Below, one piece after another: positions 6,823-15,571 of a stretch of 17,952 bases of DNA. The notes beneath the pieces are model-generated. The model saw only the letters and a program-made list of their open reading frames with translations. It made no database searches and was not told the DNA's origin. A program made the translations under genes and the position numbers. Numbering within the stretch: the first letter of the stretch is position 1; each line of letters opens with the position of its first letter. Origin of the DNA: Verrucomicrobiales bacterium (GTDB taxonomy: Bacteria; Verrucomicrobiota; Verrucomicrobiia; Verrucomicrobiales; DEV007); assembly GCA_013911195.1 (NCBI GenBank), contig JACETS010000031.1, positions 1 through 17,952 on the forward strand. The letters run 5' to 3'.

Positions 6823-6984
6823 TTTAGTTTACGTAGGTTAGCTTTCATTTGAGTCTTTTGACAAGCCGAAATTTCTAAAAAATGCTATTCTTTTTTTGTT
6901 TGGTCATTTGATCCATCAAAATTAGTGAATTTATACACTATTATCCGTTGCGATTACGGACTGCCGTTCTTATTGTAAATTAAA
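6823..6984. promoter_or_regulatory. Divergent promoter region between the TIGR04073 gene and the GreA-like gene
   Basis: The two genes are transcribed away from each other across 162 AT-rich bases, so both promoters should lie here. For the plus-strand gene a weak candidate is TTGATC (6908-6913), 18 bases, TATACA (6932-6937). A consensus TTGACA at 6858-6863 has no well-spaced -10 partner. For the minus strand TTGTCA (complement of 6859-6864) is a possible -35. None is convincing alone. Confidence 0.35.
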
Positions 6985-8862
6985 ATGCAAGAGCAGATTC
7001 AAACATTGGTCGATGCAGGCCGACTAGATATTGATACGGGTGAAAAGATTTCTCTCTTGGAGCCAGGGGTTTTTTGTCTTCATAAGAGTTGGGGCCCTGG
7101 AGTTATTAAAGAATGGGATCTTTTTGGAGACAAAATATCCATAGATTTTGATGGGAAGCCCGATCACTCCATGAAGCTTCAATTTGCCGCGAATTCTTTA
7201 GAGGTACTCAATAATGACCATATTTTTGCAAAATTTGTTGCTAACCCTGAGGAAACCAAACAAATGGCTCTTGATGAGCCGGTCAATTTTGCTTTTGAGG
7301 TTTTAACAAGTTTTGGGGGTTCTTTGTTTTTGGATCATTGGGAGGACAAAGTGAAGGGCAGGATCGTAGCTGATGAAAAGTATAAAAGTTGGTGGGAGTC
7401 ATCAAAAAAGAAAATCAGAGCAGACCGAAGATTTGTTTTGCCTTCTAAGAGAAATTTACCTTTCGAATTACGTGAAGAGGATGTTGCTCCATCCGACGCG
7501 CTGATCGGTGACTTCAACGAAGCGAAGGACGTAAAAGCAAAAATTTTAATTCTTGAGTTGATGCTAAAAGATTTGTCTTTATTTGATGATCCGGCCTCTC
7601 AGCTAAACGAGGTTATTAGTTCTATATCTCCATTGTTTGTTGTTGCTTTTAGAAAATCTGCAGCATCTGCGGTGGAGTTGTTAATTGCCCGTGATGATTT
7701 AATTTCAAAAATCGATGGAATCGAATTGGATGAGGGAACTCAAATAAGCGAAGTTTTAAAAGAGAACAAAGGTAAGATTTCTGAAATTGTGAGAGGTATG
7801 GGGGTTGGTCGACAGCGTCAAGTTTATGATGCGGTAAAAGAAACTTTTCCTGAAACTTGGTCTTCCGAGCTGATTTCCACTATGGAGGGTTCTGGTGCCC
7901 GAGCGATTGGTGAAATAACGAAGTACTTATCTGATTTTGAAAAGGATGATGAGCTCTCAGCTCATTTGAATACTGGGTTAGATCAAAGAAGTATTGGTTT
8001 CGAAGTGCTGACTTGGATTTGTAAAGAGAGAAAAGGTTTGTCTGCAGACTCCTTTGATCACAAGGGGATTTCTGCCTCGATTATTGGCGCGTTAGAGCGA
8101 GATAATCTTGATGAAAGTACACCCAAAACTAATAGATTACACGATCTGTTGATTGATGACGCTGAGTTGATCCCTGATTTATTGGCTGAATCAGATGATA
8201 CTGAGATCCGTCACTTTACTCGTAGGATTCAAGCGACTCCAGTTTTTGAAGGTTTAAATAAAAACTCATTATTGGCAAGGATCGTTAAGAGGTTTCCCGT
8301 TGTTGAGGATTTAATTACTGGAGAGAAAGCTGAAAAGGCGAAATCAAAAGAAGGGGAAATAGAAAAGCCTTCTGGATTGATCGTCTCTTGGGAGAGCTTA
8401 CAAGACAGGCAAGAAAAGTTAGAGGATATTATTAACAAGCAAATCCCTGAAAATTCTAAAGAAATTGGTGTAGCAAGGGAATATGGTGATTTGAGAGAAA
8501 ACTTTGAGTTTAAAGCAGCAAAGCAGCAACAAGCTGTGCTCATGAGGCAGAAAGCTGAGCTTGAGGCGGAAATATCGACAGCCCGAGGAACTGACTTTAG
8601 TGAAGCTAATACCTCTATTGTTTCGGTGGGAACAGTTGTTAATTTCGAAGATTTAAATTCAGGAAATCAAGAGACTGTTACCGTTCTTGGAGCATGGGAC
8701 ACTGATACTGAGAAAGGGATTGTTTCATATCTTTCTGGAATGGGTTCGGCAATGCTTGGTAAGTCTGAGGGTGAAGAGATTGAGTTGCCAACTGAAAAAG
8801 AAGGTGAAATGCGGACCGTTCTCATTAAAGAAATTAAAGCTTATTTCACCCCAGTATCATAA
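6985..8862 (+). CDS. greA: Long GreA/GreB-type transcription elongation factor with large N-terminal extension
   Basis: Gre factors enter the RNA polymerase secondary channel and stimulate cleavage of backtracked RNA. Here the GreA-like part is only the C-terminal quarter of a 625-residue protein. The coiled coil (about 466-540) has the acidic tip AREYGDLRENFEF with Asp502 and Glu505, the residues that help hold catalytic Mg2+. The FKBP-like domain follows, with GTVVNFEDL and a terminal IKEIKAYF. A normal GreA is about 160 residues. The extra 460 residues begin with a small beta domain (about 25-75: EPGVFCLHKSWGPGVIKEWD) of Tudor/CarD-like look, then a mostly helical region with no family I can name. 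Chlamydial GreA is also about 700 residues, so this is probably a PVC trait rather than a chance fusion. The ATG follows GTAAATTAAA without a Shine-Dalgarno. Enolase follows 78 bases later. Confidence 0.88.
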   Translation: MQEQIQTLVDAGRLDIDTGEKISLLEPGVFCLHKSWGPGVIKEWDLFGDKISIDFDGKPDHSMKLQFAANSLEVLNNDHIFAKFVANPEETKQMALDEPVNFAFEVLTSFGGSLFLDHWEDKVKGRIVADEKYKSWWESSKKKIRADRRFVLPSKRNLPFELREEDVAPSDALIGDFNEAKDVKAKILILELMLKDLSLFDDPASQLNEVISSISPLFVVAFRKSAASAVELLIARDDLISKIDGIELDEGTQISEVLKENKGKISEIVRGMGVGRQRQVYDAVKETFPETWSSELISTMEGSGARAIGEITKYLSDFEKDDELSAHLNTGLDQRSIGFEVLTWICKERKGLSADSFDHKGISASIIGALERDNLDESTPKTNRLHDLLIDDAELIPDLLAESDDTEIRHFTRRIQATPVFEGLNKNSLLARIVKRFPVVEDLITGEKAEKAKSKEGEIEKPSGLIVSWESLQDRQEKLEDIINKQIPENSKEIGVAREYGDLRENFEFKAAKQQQAVLMRQKAELEAEISTARGTDFSEANTSIVSVGTVVNFEDLNSGNQETVTVLGAWDTDTEKGIVSYLSGMGSAMLGKSEGEEIELPTEKEGEMRTVLIKEIKAYFTPVS

Positions 8863-8940
8863 AAGTAATAACTTTTTAATTGCTCACATAGCAAGCCGGA
8901 TACACTTATTAAATTTCAAACAATATTAAATAGTTAAATT

Positions 8941-10227
8941 ATGTCTTCTTCTAAAATCATTTCAGTCAAAGGTAGAGAAATAATCGATTCCAGAGGGAAT
9001 CCCACCGTCGAGGTGGATGTGCAACTAGAGGGAGGTGGCTTTGGTAGAGCGGCGGTTCCTAGTGGTGCCAGTACCGGTGAATATGAGGCATGGGAGCTTA
9101 GAGATGGTGATAGCTCACGTTATAGGGGCAAGGGAGTTACTAAGGCAGTTGATAATGTGAATGGCAAAATAGCAGAATTGCTAGTTGGCAAAGATTCCAA
9201 TGATCAAAGTGGAATTGATCAGGCGATGATTGATCTAGATGGAACGTCCAATAAGAAAGATCTTGGAGCCAATGCTATTCTAGGGGTATCCCTTGCTAAT
9301 GCTAAAGCCGCAGCCGCGGCCGCTAATTTACCGTTGTATAAACTTCTGGGAGGTGAAAGCGCTGTTACCCTCCCTGTTCCAATGATGAACATTATTAATG
9401 GAGGTGAGCATTCTGATGCCCCAATCGATTTTCAAGAGTTCATGATTATTCCCAAAGAAGCTCCAAGTTTTTCTGAGGCACTACGTTATGGAGCAGAGAT
9501 TTTTCATTCACTAGCATCTGTGTTGCATGATAGGGGACTCTCAACTGCCGTCGGAGATGAAGGTGGATTTGCTCCAAATCTTGAGTCTGCAGATGATGCG
9601 TTGGCTGTTATAGCCGAGGCTGTTGATAAGGCTGGTTATTCTCTTGGTTCTCAAATTGCCATTGCTTTGGATGTCGCTTCTAGTGAATTTTACGATCAAG
9701 AAAAAGAAAAATACGTATTCAAGAAGTCTGATGGATCTGAGCTGTCAGCAGAAGAATTAGTGGACTACTACGCTGATCTTCAGAAAAAATATCCTATCAT
9801 TTCTATTGAGGATGGATGTGATCAAAATGATTGGGAGGGTTGGAAAATTCTCACCGATAAAATCGGCTCGACCACTCAGTTAGTTGGTGATGATTTATTT
9901 GTAACCAACGTCGATTTTCTTCAAAAAGGTATCGACTCTAATACGGCTAACTCAATTCTGGTCAAAGTTAACCAAATTGGTTCACTCACTGAAACTTTAA
10001 AGGCTGTAAACTTGGCCATCGATAGTGATTACACTGCCGTCATCTCTCATAGATCAGGTGAAACAGAAGATGCTACGATTGCTGATATTGCAGTTGGCAC
10101 TAATGCTGGACAGATTAAAACAGGTTCACTGAGCCGATCAGATAGAATGGCCAAGTACAATCAGTTATTAAGAATTGAGCAAGAACTAGGTGCGAATGCT
10201 GTTTATGGTGGTAAATTAAAGGTCTAG
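8941..10227 (+). CDS. eno: Enolase (phosphopyruvate hydratase)
   Basis: Converts 2-phosphoglycerate to phosphoenolpyruvate in glycolysis; in many bacteria it also joins the RNA degradosome. The 428-residue product is full length. It has GREIIDSRGNPTVEVDV at the N-terminus, the loop VPSGASTGEYEA, GDEGGFAP with the catalytic acid Glu207, the base Lys342 in ILVKVNQIG, the Mg2+ ligands Asp244, Glu290 and Asp317, and SHRSGETED. The segment NGGEHSDAPIDFQEFM replaces the more common NGGxHADNNVDxQEFM. The ATG at 8941 lies after AT-rich sequence with no Shine-Dalgarno. It sits between the GreA-like gene and the FtsB-like gene on one strand, with gaps of 78 and 12 bases. The stop codon lies in the upstream arm of a hairpin that ends at the next start codon. 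Confidence 0.98.
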   Translation: MSSSKIISVKGREIIDSRGNPTVEVDVQLEGGGFGRAAVPSGASTGEYEAWELRDGDSSRYRGKGVTKAVDNVNGKIAELLVGKDSNDQSGIDQAMIDLDGTSNKKDLGANAILGVSLANAKAAAAAANLPLYKLLGGESAVTLPVPMMNIINGGEHSDAPIDFQEFMIIPKEAPSFSEALRYGAEIFHSLASVLHDRGLSTAVGDEGGFAPNLESADDALAVIAEAVDKAGYSLGSQIAIALDVASSEFYDQEKEKYVFKKSDGSELSAEELVDYYADLQKKYPIISIEDGCDQNDWEGWKILTDKIGSTTQLVGDDLFVTNVDFLQKGIDSNTANSILVKVNQIGSLTETLKAVNLAIDSDYTAVISHRSGETEDATIADIAVGTNAGQIKTGSLSRSDRMAKYNQLLRIEQELGANAVYGGKLKV

Positions 10228-10239
10228 TTATAGACCTTT
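10218..10239 (+). promoter_or_regulatory. Hairpin spanning the eno stop codon and abutting the ftsB-like start
   Basis: AAAGGTCTA (10218-10226) pairs perfectly with TAGACCTTT (10231-10239) around a 4-base loop. The eno stop codon TAG (10225-10227) is at the top of the upstream arm, and the next ATG begins at 10240, directly after the downstream arm. Only three T end the stem, so it is a poor terminator. The arrangement fits translational coupling: the stem would hide the next start until a ribosome finishing eno opens it. Confidence 0.5.
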
Positions 10240-10581
10240 ATGGGTAAAATTAGCAAAATTAGGAGAAAACGTCATCTTAATAGCGGAGTTGCTGTTTTAA
10301 GTATATGGCAACGTCTGACCAGAATACTGGTTTTTTTCTCGGTTATTGGGCTTGGAGTACTGGTTTTTTCAGTTTTTGCTCCCGAGTGGAATAAACTCCA
10401 GGCAATGGATGAGGAAAATGATCTCCTTAAAAAGAGGTTGGAAAATTTGAAGGCCGAAAGAACCGAGAGATTACAAGATGAGCTTCATACTTCCAATGAT
10501 ATTGAATATTTGGAAGTGGTGGCTAGGGATAAGCTAAATCTCCAACTCCCTGGAGAGGTCATTTTTAGAATTCAGAGGTAA
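10240..10581 (+). CDS. FtsB/DivIC-type septum formation initiator protein
   Basis: A 113-residue bitopic membrane protein of the FtsB/DivIC family, part of the division complex that links FtsQ/DivIB and FtsL and activates septal peptidoglycan synthesis. The N-terminus is basic (KIRRKRH), then comes one membrane segment at about 29-47, then a heptad-rich coiled coil at 48-82 (KLQAMDEENDLLKKRLENL). The C-terminal motif ARDKLNLQLPGE (95-106) matches the family pattern. Length is normal. Synteny supports it: eno-ftsB adjacency is also common in proteobacteria. It starts 12 bases after the eno stop, with a hairpin occupying the place of a ribosome-binding site. FtsB and DivIC cannot be told apart from this sequence; FtsL is less likely given the conserved C-terminal motif. 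Confidence 0.85.
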   Translation: MGKISKIRRKRHLNSGVAVLSIWQRLTRILVFFSVIGLGVLVFSVFAPEWNKLQAMDEENDLLKKRLENLKAERTERLQDELHTSNDIEYLEVVARDKLNLQLPGEVIFRIQR

Positions 10582-10749
10582 TTCGTTCATTTATCGTTGT
10601 TTATGTCTCGTTTACTCTCTAAAATATGATGATTCTGTTGCAAATGAGCATAAAATAACTTGCTAAGTAACCCAGTTTACTGCTACAGAATTCCGCTCTT
10701 TTGTTTCCAAATTATTGATACATAGAGAATAACTTAACCCCATCATATC

Positions 10750-12456
10750 TTGTATAACGCTCCCGAAGATTATCTTAGTACACTGCTAATTGAGAACAAT
10801 CTTGTGACTGAGTCACAAATTGAAGATGCCAAAGGCCAAAGGAAGGGTACTGAATCACTTGTTGAAACAATTGTCCGCACCGGTCAAGTCAAGGAAAGTG
10901 CGATGGCACAATGCTATGCCATTGCAAATGGTATGGAATATCTTTCGCTTACTAATATTCCTGCTCCTGACAAAACAGTAATTGATTTGGTTGATCTCGA
11001 TGTGGCACGAAGAAATTCAGTTGTTCCGATCGGAGTCAACGAAGTAGGCCAAATACAAGTTGTTGTGGGAGATCCTTTTGATCTTGCTGCCATCGATAAT
11101 CTAAATCACTTGGTTGGTCATGATGTTGAAGCCCAGCACAGTTCATCATTTGAGGAAATAAATGATGCGATTGGTCGTTGGTATGATGAAGCGATAGGGG
11201 CAGCTAGCGCTGATGATGAACTTGTGGTCCTATCAGAATCATCAGGAGGGGATGCCGGTGGAGATGGAGAGGCTGCAGCTAATGATGCTCCAGTGATCAA
11301 ATTGGTTAACCAAATTTTGACGGAGTCATTTAATGCTGGTGCGTCTGATATTCATGTTGAACCCTTAGAAAATTCCGTACGGGTTCGCTATCGTATTGAT
11401 GGAGTTTTACATGAAGTGGCGAATCATCCGCGGAACCTATTATCTGCGATTATTGCAAGGTTTAAGATAATGACTGGAGCAATGAGTATTGCTGAGAAAA
11501 GATTACCTCAGGATGCCCGTATTCAATTAAGGTTAGGTGATAAAGATTTAGACCTCAGGGTCTCAACAGTTCCAACCAACCATGGCGAATCCATTGTCAT
11601 GAGGGTGTTGGATAAGTCTGCGTTGAATCTAGGTCTGCCTCAACTTGGTTTTCTTAGTGATGACCAAGCCACTTTTGAGCAGCTAATTACTTTACCTGAT
11701 GGGATTCTTCTGGTTACAGGTCCGACTGGATCTGGAAAGACAACTACACTCTATGCGTGTCTGAATTACATCAACAAACCTGATAGGAAAATTATTACTG
11801 TAGAGGATCCTGTTGAGTACCAAATGTCTGGTATTAACCAGGTGATGGTAAAAGAAGATGTCGGAATGACCTTCGCTGCAGCGCTTCGATCTATTTTGCG
11901 ACAGGCTCCAAATATCATTATGATTGGGGAGATACGAGATCTTGAAACGGCTTCGATTGCTATCAACGCTTCACTTACTGGTCACCTTGTGTTTTCAACG
12001 CTTCATACTAATGACGCTCCAAGTGCGGTGGCTAGGATGGCAGATATCGGCGTTAAGAGGTTCTTAATTGCTTCAGCCGTGAGAGCTATACTTGCTCAAA
12101 GATTGGTTAGAAAGCTATGTTCAGAATGTAAAGAGCCAGGTGAACTAAGTGAAAGACAAATTAAAGCGTTGAACTTAGATGCCGCTCAACTTGCTGATTC
12201 CACAATAATGATGCCAAAAGGATGTGTGAAGTGTCGAGGCACTGGCCACAAAGGAAGAGCCGGCATTTTTGAAATTTTCCAAATAGATGATGAAGTTAGG
12301 CATATGGTTAATGAAAATCTTTCAACGCCTCAACTTCGAAGACAAGCAAGAGAAATAGGAATGCGGACAATGCGAGAGGACGGTATTCGTAAAGTTCTCA
12401 ACGGTATGACTTCCGCTGATGAGGTCATTAATGTGACAATGTCTGATGCGAGCTAA
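10750..12456 (+). CDS. gspE: GspE/PilB-family secretion or pilus-assembly ATPase (first of two)
   Basis: A cytoplasmic hexameric ATPase that powers pseudopilus or pilus extension. The 568-residue protein has an N-terminal MshEN-like region (about 1-150), then the ATPase: DIHVEPLENSVRVRYRIDG, Walker A GPTGSGKT (324-331, Lys330), Asp box EDPVEY, Walker B IIMIGEIRD (389-397, Glu394) and His box GHLVFSTLHTNDA. A zinc site of four cysteines follows (Cys457, Cys460, Cys492, Cys495), which favours GspE/PilB over the PilT retraction type. An Asp/Gly/Ala-rich linker (about 155-180) joins the two halves. The start is TTG at 10750; the next in-frame ATG would remove over 50 residues, including part of the N-domain. 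It lies 26 bases before a second ATPase gene, followed by gspF- and gspG-like genes. Whether the machine is T2SS or type IV pilus cannot be decided. Confidence 0.92.
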   Translation: MYNAPEDYLSTLLIENNLVTESQIEDAKGQRKGTESLVETIVRTGQVKESAMAQCYAIANGMEYLSLTNIPAPDKTVIDLVDLDVARRNSVVPIGVNEVGQIQVVVGDPFDLAAIDNLNHLVGHDVEAQHSSSFEEINDAIGRWYDEAIGAASADDELVVLSESSGGDAGGDGEAAANDAPVIKLVNQILTESFNAGASDIHVEPLENSVRVRYRIDGVLHEVANHPRNLLSAIIARFKIMTGAMSIAEKRLPQDARIQLRLGDKDLDLRVSTVPTNHGESIVMRVLDKSALNLGLPQLGFLSDDQATFEQLITLPDGILLVTGPTGSGKTTTLYACLNYINKPDRKIITVEDPVEYQMSGINQVMVKEDVGMTFAAALRSILRQAPNIIMIGEIRDLETASIAINASLTGHLVFSTLHTNDAPSAVARMADIGVKRFLIASAVRAILAQRLVRKLCSECKEPGELSERQIKALNLDAAQLADSTIMMPKGCVKCRGTGHKGRAGIFEIFQIDDEVRHMVNENLSTPQLRRQAREIGMRTMREDGIRKVLNGMTSADEVINVTMSDAS

Positions 12457-12482
12457 TTATTAATTTTATTTACAAAACGCAA

Positions 12483-14150
12483 ATGAATCCAGGACCAGTT
12501 CTAGAGATATTAAAAGATCAGGGAGCTCTTACAGATGAACAAGCTGCGGTAGTACTAAGCCAAGCAGCAGATTCTTCGAAAGATCTTGCACAGTTAATTG
12601 TCGATACGGGAGGCCTTGATCGAAATACAATATTTTATCATATTTCCCAAGCGCTAGGGTTAGATCATGTTGATCTCAAAGGGCACACCCCGCCGGCCGA
12701 AATTATTTCTGCAATCCCAGCGGCTACAGCAAGACTCTATAAGGCGGTTCCAGTATCCTATGATGGTCATGTTTTGACTGTTGCCCTTGCCGATCCATTA
12801 GATCATCAGTCAGGTGAGGAACTTGGCTTTGCATTGAGTCAAGAAATGAAGTTTTGTGTCGCCGATTCAAAACAGGTACTAGATGCCATTGAACGCATTT
12901 ATGTTGCGGGTGAGGGGACAGGCCAAATGAATGATATATTGGGTCAACTGAAAACCATTGCCTTGTCCGATGGAGATGATGAGAGTGAAGCAAATTCAGC
13001 TCCAATTGTTAGGTATATTGACCTTGTGCTTGAACAGGCCATGAGGGAACAAGCTTCTGATATTCATTTTGAGCCATTCGAGAGTGAATTTAAAATTAGG
13101 TATCGTGTTGATGGTGCTCTTTATGAAATGAGCCCTCCACCTGTCCACCTTTCAAATACGATTATTTCTCGTATTAAAGTGATGTCGAATTTGAACATTG
13201 CGGAAAGAAGAATCCCCCAAGACGGTAGGATGGTCATGACTTTGGCCGATAAGGATGTTGATTTCAGGGTGTCTACTTTGCCAACCTCTTATGGTGAAAG
13301 TGTTGTTCTTCGAGTATTAGACCGTTCTTCTGTGAGCTTGAATCTTGAAAATTTAGGCCTCCCCTCAGAGCTTAATGAATACATAGAAGAAACTATCGTT
13401 AAACCAAATGGAATTTTTATATGTACTGGTCCAACAGGAGCCGGAAAAACCACTACTCTCTATGCATGTCTTAGAGAAATTAATACCATCGACAGTAAGC
13501 TGTTAACTGCAGAGGATCCTGTTGAGTATGACGTGGAAGGAATTATTCAAGTTCCAGTTAACGAAAGTATTGGGCTTACATTTTCAAGAGTTCTTAGAGC
13601 CTTTCTAAGGCAAGACCCTGATCGAATTCTTGTCGGGGAAATGAGGGATGTTGAAACGGCTCAAATCGCAATACAAGCCTCTTTAACAGGCCACTTAGTT
13701 TTTTCAACATTACATACCAATGATGCTCCAGGTGCCGTCACTAGATTGGTGGATATGGGATGTGAGCCATTCCTTGTTGCAGCTTCCTTAGAGGGTGTAT
13801 TGGGTCAGAGGCTTTTACGTACAATTTGTGATGACTGCCGTCAGCCCTATGAGCCTAGTGCTGCTCTTCTTGGCGAATTGGGTTTAAGCCCAGAGGATAT
13901 CGGCGATAAGAGCTTCTTTACTGGAGGTGGATGTGAAGAATGTGGAGGTTCAGGCTATCGCGGAAGGCAAGGTTTATTTGAACTTCTTGATATCAGCGAG
14001 CCAATTGCCGAGATGATCACTGAACGTGCTCCTACGGTAGTTTTACGTCAAAAAGCCATAGAATTAGGTATGACAACCCTCAGAGATGATGGATTAAGAA
14101 ATATTTACGAAGGAAATACTACGATTGAGGAGGTTCTCAAATATACATAA
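12483..14150 (+). CDS. gspE: GspE/PilB-family secretion or pilus-assembly ATPase (second of two)
   Basis: A second full-length ATPase of the same family, 555 residues. It has the N-terminal MshEN-like region, DIHFEPFESEFKIRYRVDG, Walker A GPTGAGKT (316-323, Lys322), EDPVEY, Walker B ILVGEMRD (382-389, Glu386), GHLVFSTLHTNDA and the zinc cysteines Cys449, Cys452, Cys484 and Cys487. All catalytic motifs are intact, so neither copy looks decayed. It shares the same domain order with its upstream neighbour but differs clearly in N-domain and linker, pointing to an old duplication rather than a recent one. The two may form mixed hexamers or serve different machines; this is inference. The ATG follows ACAAAACGCAA without a Shine-Dalgarno. 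The gspF-like gene follows 109 bases later. Confidence 0.92.
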   Translation: MNPGPVLEILKDQGALTDEQAAVVLSQAADSSKDLAQLIVDTGGLDRNTIFYHISQALGLDHVDLKGHTPPAEIISAIPAATARLYKAVPVSYDGHVLTVALADPLDHQSGEELGFALSQEMKFCVADSKQVLDAIERIYVAGEGTGQMNDILGQLKTIALSDGDDESEANSAPIVRYIDLVLEQAMREQASDIHFEPFESEFKIRYRVDGALYEMSPPPVHLSNTIISRIKVMSNLNIAERRIPQDGRMVMTLADKDVDFRVSTLPTSYGESVVLRVLDRSSVSLNLENLGLPSELNEYIEETIVKPNGIFICTGPTGAGKTTTLYACLREINTIDSKLLTAEDPVEYDVEGIIQVPVNESIGLTFSRVLRAFLRQDPDRILVGEMRDVETAQIAIQASLTGHLVFSTLHTNDAPGAVTRLVDMGCEPFLVAASLEGVLGQRLLRTICDDCRQPYEPSAALLGELGLSPEDIGDKSFFTGGGCEECGGSGYRGRQGLFELLDISEPIAEMITERAPTVVLRQKAIELGMTTLRDDGLRNIYEGNTTIEEVLKYT

Positions 14151-14259
14151 AATAACATCACTTTTTAATCTCATTGAGATCTGTCATTGCAAGCATAGCA
14201 ATTTAGAGCTTAAATAAGCATAATATAACTTTCACCCCCCCCTTACCCCATTAGTTAAA
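14151..14259 (+). promoter_or_regulatory. Leader of the gspF-like gene with a C8 tract
   Basis: These 109 bases hold a run of eight C (14235-14242) that stands out in AT-rich surroundings and ends 17 bases before the gspF ATG. A -10-like TATAAC (14224-14229) lies just before it, which would place a transcription start inside the run, but no good -35 box was found. A short motif CTTACCCCAT follows the run. No terminator is seen, so read-through from the upstream ATPase gene is also possible. Confidence 0.3.
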
Positions 14260-15543
14260 ATGCCATTATTTGAATACTCAGCAATCAATGCAAATGGTGA
14301 GGTCACCGAAAATAAGATTGAAGCTGCTAACCCTGCTGATGCTACCAATCAGTTAAGAGCTTCCGGCCTTTTTCCCAAACAAGTTGTTGAGGCAGGCAAA
14401 GGGAAACTTACGCCATCAAAGAAGAGCAGGAAAATAGGAAGAACCAAATCCAAGTCGCGTAGCGGTGGCTCCAAAAGCCTCTTCACAAAGAATACAGTAA
14501 AGGGTAAAGTGCTGATGATCTTCACTCGTCAATTAGCGACGCTAATTGACTCTGGCCTTCCCTTACTTAGAGGCTTAACAGTTCTAGCAAAGCAGGAACC
14601 CAATCCAGTTTTGAAAAAAGTCATTGGACAATTGGCTGACTCGGTGCAAACCGGAAGCACTTTTTCTGAAAGCTTGGCACAACACCCAGGAATTTTTAAC
14701 AAGCTTTATGTCAATATGGTTAAAGCTGGTGAGCTTGGTGGTGTTCTTGAGTTGGTTCTTATCAGATTAGCTGAATACTCAGAGAAGGCCCAAAAGCTGA
14801 AAAATAAGATTGTAGCTGCGATGGTCTATCCAGTTATCGTTATGGTTATTGCTATGGCAATCATGGTTTTCCTTTTGACCGTTATCGTTCCGAAGTTTGA
14901 GCAAATCTTTACGGATATGTTGGGTTCAAAAGATAGGCTTCCTGGACTGACTAAGTTTGTGATTAATTTGTCTGGTAATTTGAAAGATAATCTCCCAATC
15001 ATCGCTATTGGTTTAGTTGTGTCTTTTGTTGTTTATAAATTATTTTCAAAATCAAAAGGAGGCAGAATATTTCTTGATGGTGTGAAATTAAAGATGCCTC
15101 TTTTTGGAAATGTTCAGAGGAAAAGTGCGATTTCAAGGTTTAGTAGAACATTGGGTACACTTGTTACTAGTGGTGTTCCTATCTTACAGGCTTTAAATAT
15201 TACAAGAGATACTGCGGGAAACGTGGTGATTTCTCGAGCTGTTCAAAATGTTCATGATGCAGTTAAAGAGGGTGAATCTATTGTTAATCCACTAGAGGCG
15301 AGTAAGGTATTTCCAGCTATGGTTATTAGTATGGTTGACGTTGGTGAGGAAACTGGACAGTTGCCTGAGATGTTATTGAAAGTGGCCGATGTTTATGATG
15401 ATGAGGTTGATAATGCGGTTGCTGCTCTTACTTCTATGCTTGAGCCGCTGATGATTGTGATGCTTGCTGTGGTTGTTGGTGTTATCGTGATGGCATTATT
15501 CCTTCCAATGGTCGAAATCATCAAGGGTGTTGCAGGAGGCTAA
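14260..15543 (+). CDS. gspF: GspF/PilC-family inner-membrane platform protein
   Basis: The polytopic platform protein of type II secretion and type IV pilus systems, which couples the cytoplasmic ATPase to the pseudopilin. The 427-residue product begins MPLFEYSAINANGEV, the standard opening of the family. A basic Lys/Ser-rich linker (about 48-76) precedes two T2SSF repeats, about 83-210 and 286-412. Family motifs are FTRQLATLIDSGLPLLRGL (88-106) with GELGG (157-161) in the first repeat, and FSRTLGTLVTSGVPILQAL (294-312) with GEETGQLPEML (362-372) in the second. Membrane segments are at about 186-210, 245-262 and 396-415. Length is normal. The pseudopilin gene begins 28 bases after its stop. 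The leader contains an unusual C8 tract. GspF and PilC cannot be distinguished here. Confidence 0.93.
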   Translation: MPLFEYSAINANGEVTENKIEAANPADATNQLRASGLFPKQVVEAGKGKLTPSKKSRKIGRTKSKSRSGGSKSLFTKNTVKGKVLMIFTRQLATLIDSGLPLLRGLTVLAKQEPNPVLKKVIGQLADSVQTGSTFSESLAQHPGIFNKLYVNMVKAGELGGVLELVLIRLAEYSEKAQKLKNKIVAAMVYPVIVMVIAMAIMVFLLTVIVPKFEQIFTDMLGSKDRLPGLTKFVINLSGNLKDNLPIIAIGLVVSFVVYKLFSKSKGGRIFLDGVKLKMPLFGNVQRKSAISRFSRTLGTLVTSGVPILQALNITRDTAGNVVISRAVQNVHDAVKEGESIVNPLEASKVFPAMVISMVDVGEETGQLPEMLLKVADVYDDEVDNAVAALTSMLEPLMIVMLAVVVGVIVMALFLPMVEIIKGVAGG

Positions 15544-15571
15544 TTTAATTAGAATTATTAGATTTGACCCT

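Noticed and set aside
15527..15571. Upstream GTG as the pseudopilin start
   Set aside because: It overlaps gspF and adds 15 residues ahead of a normal-length prepilin leader; ATG at 15572 fits the family.
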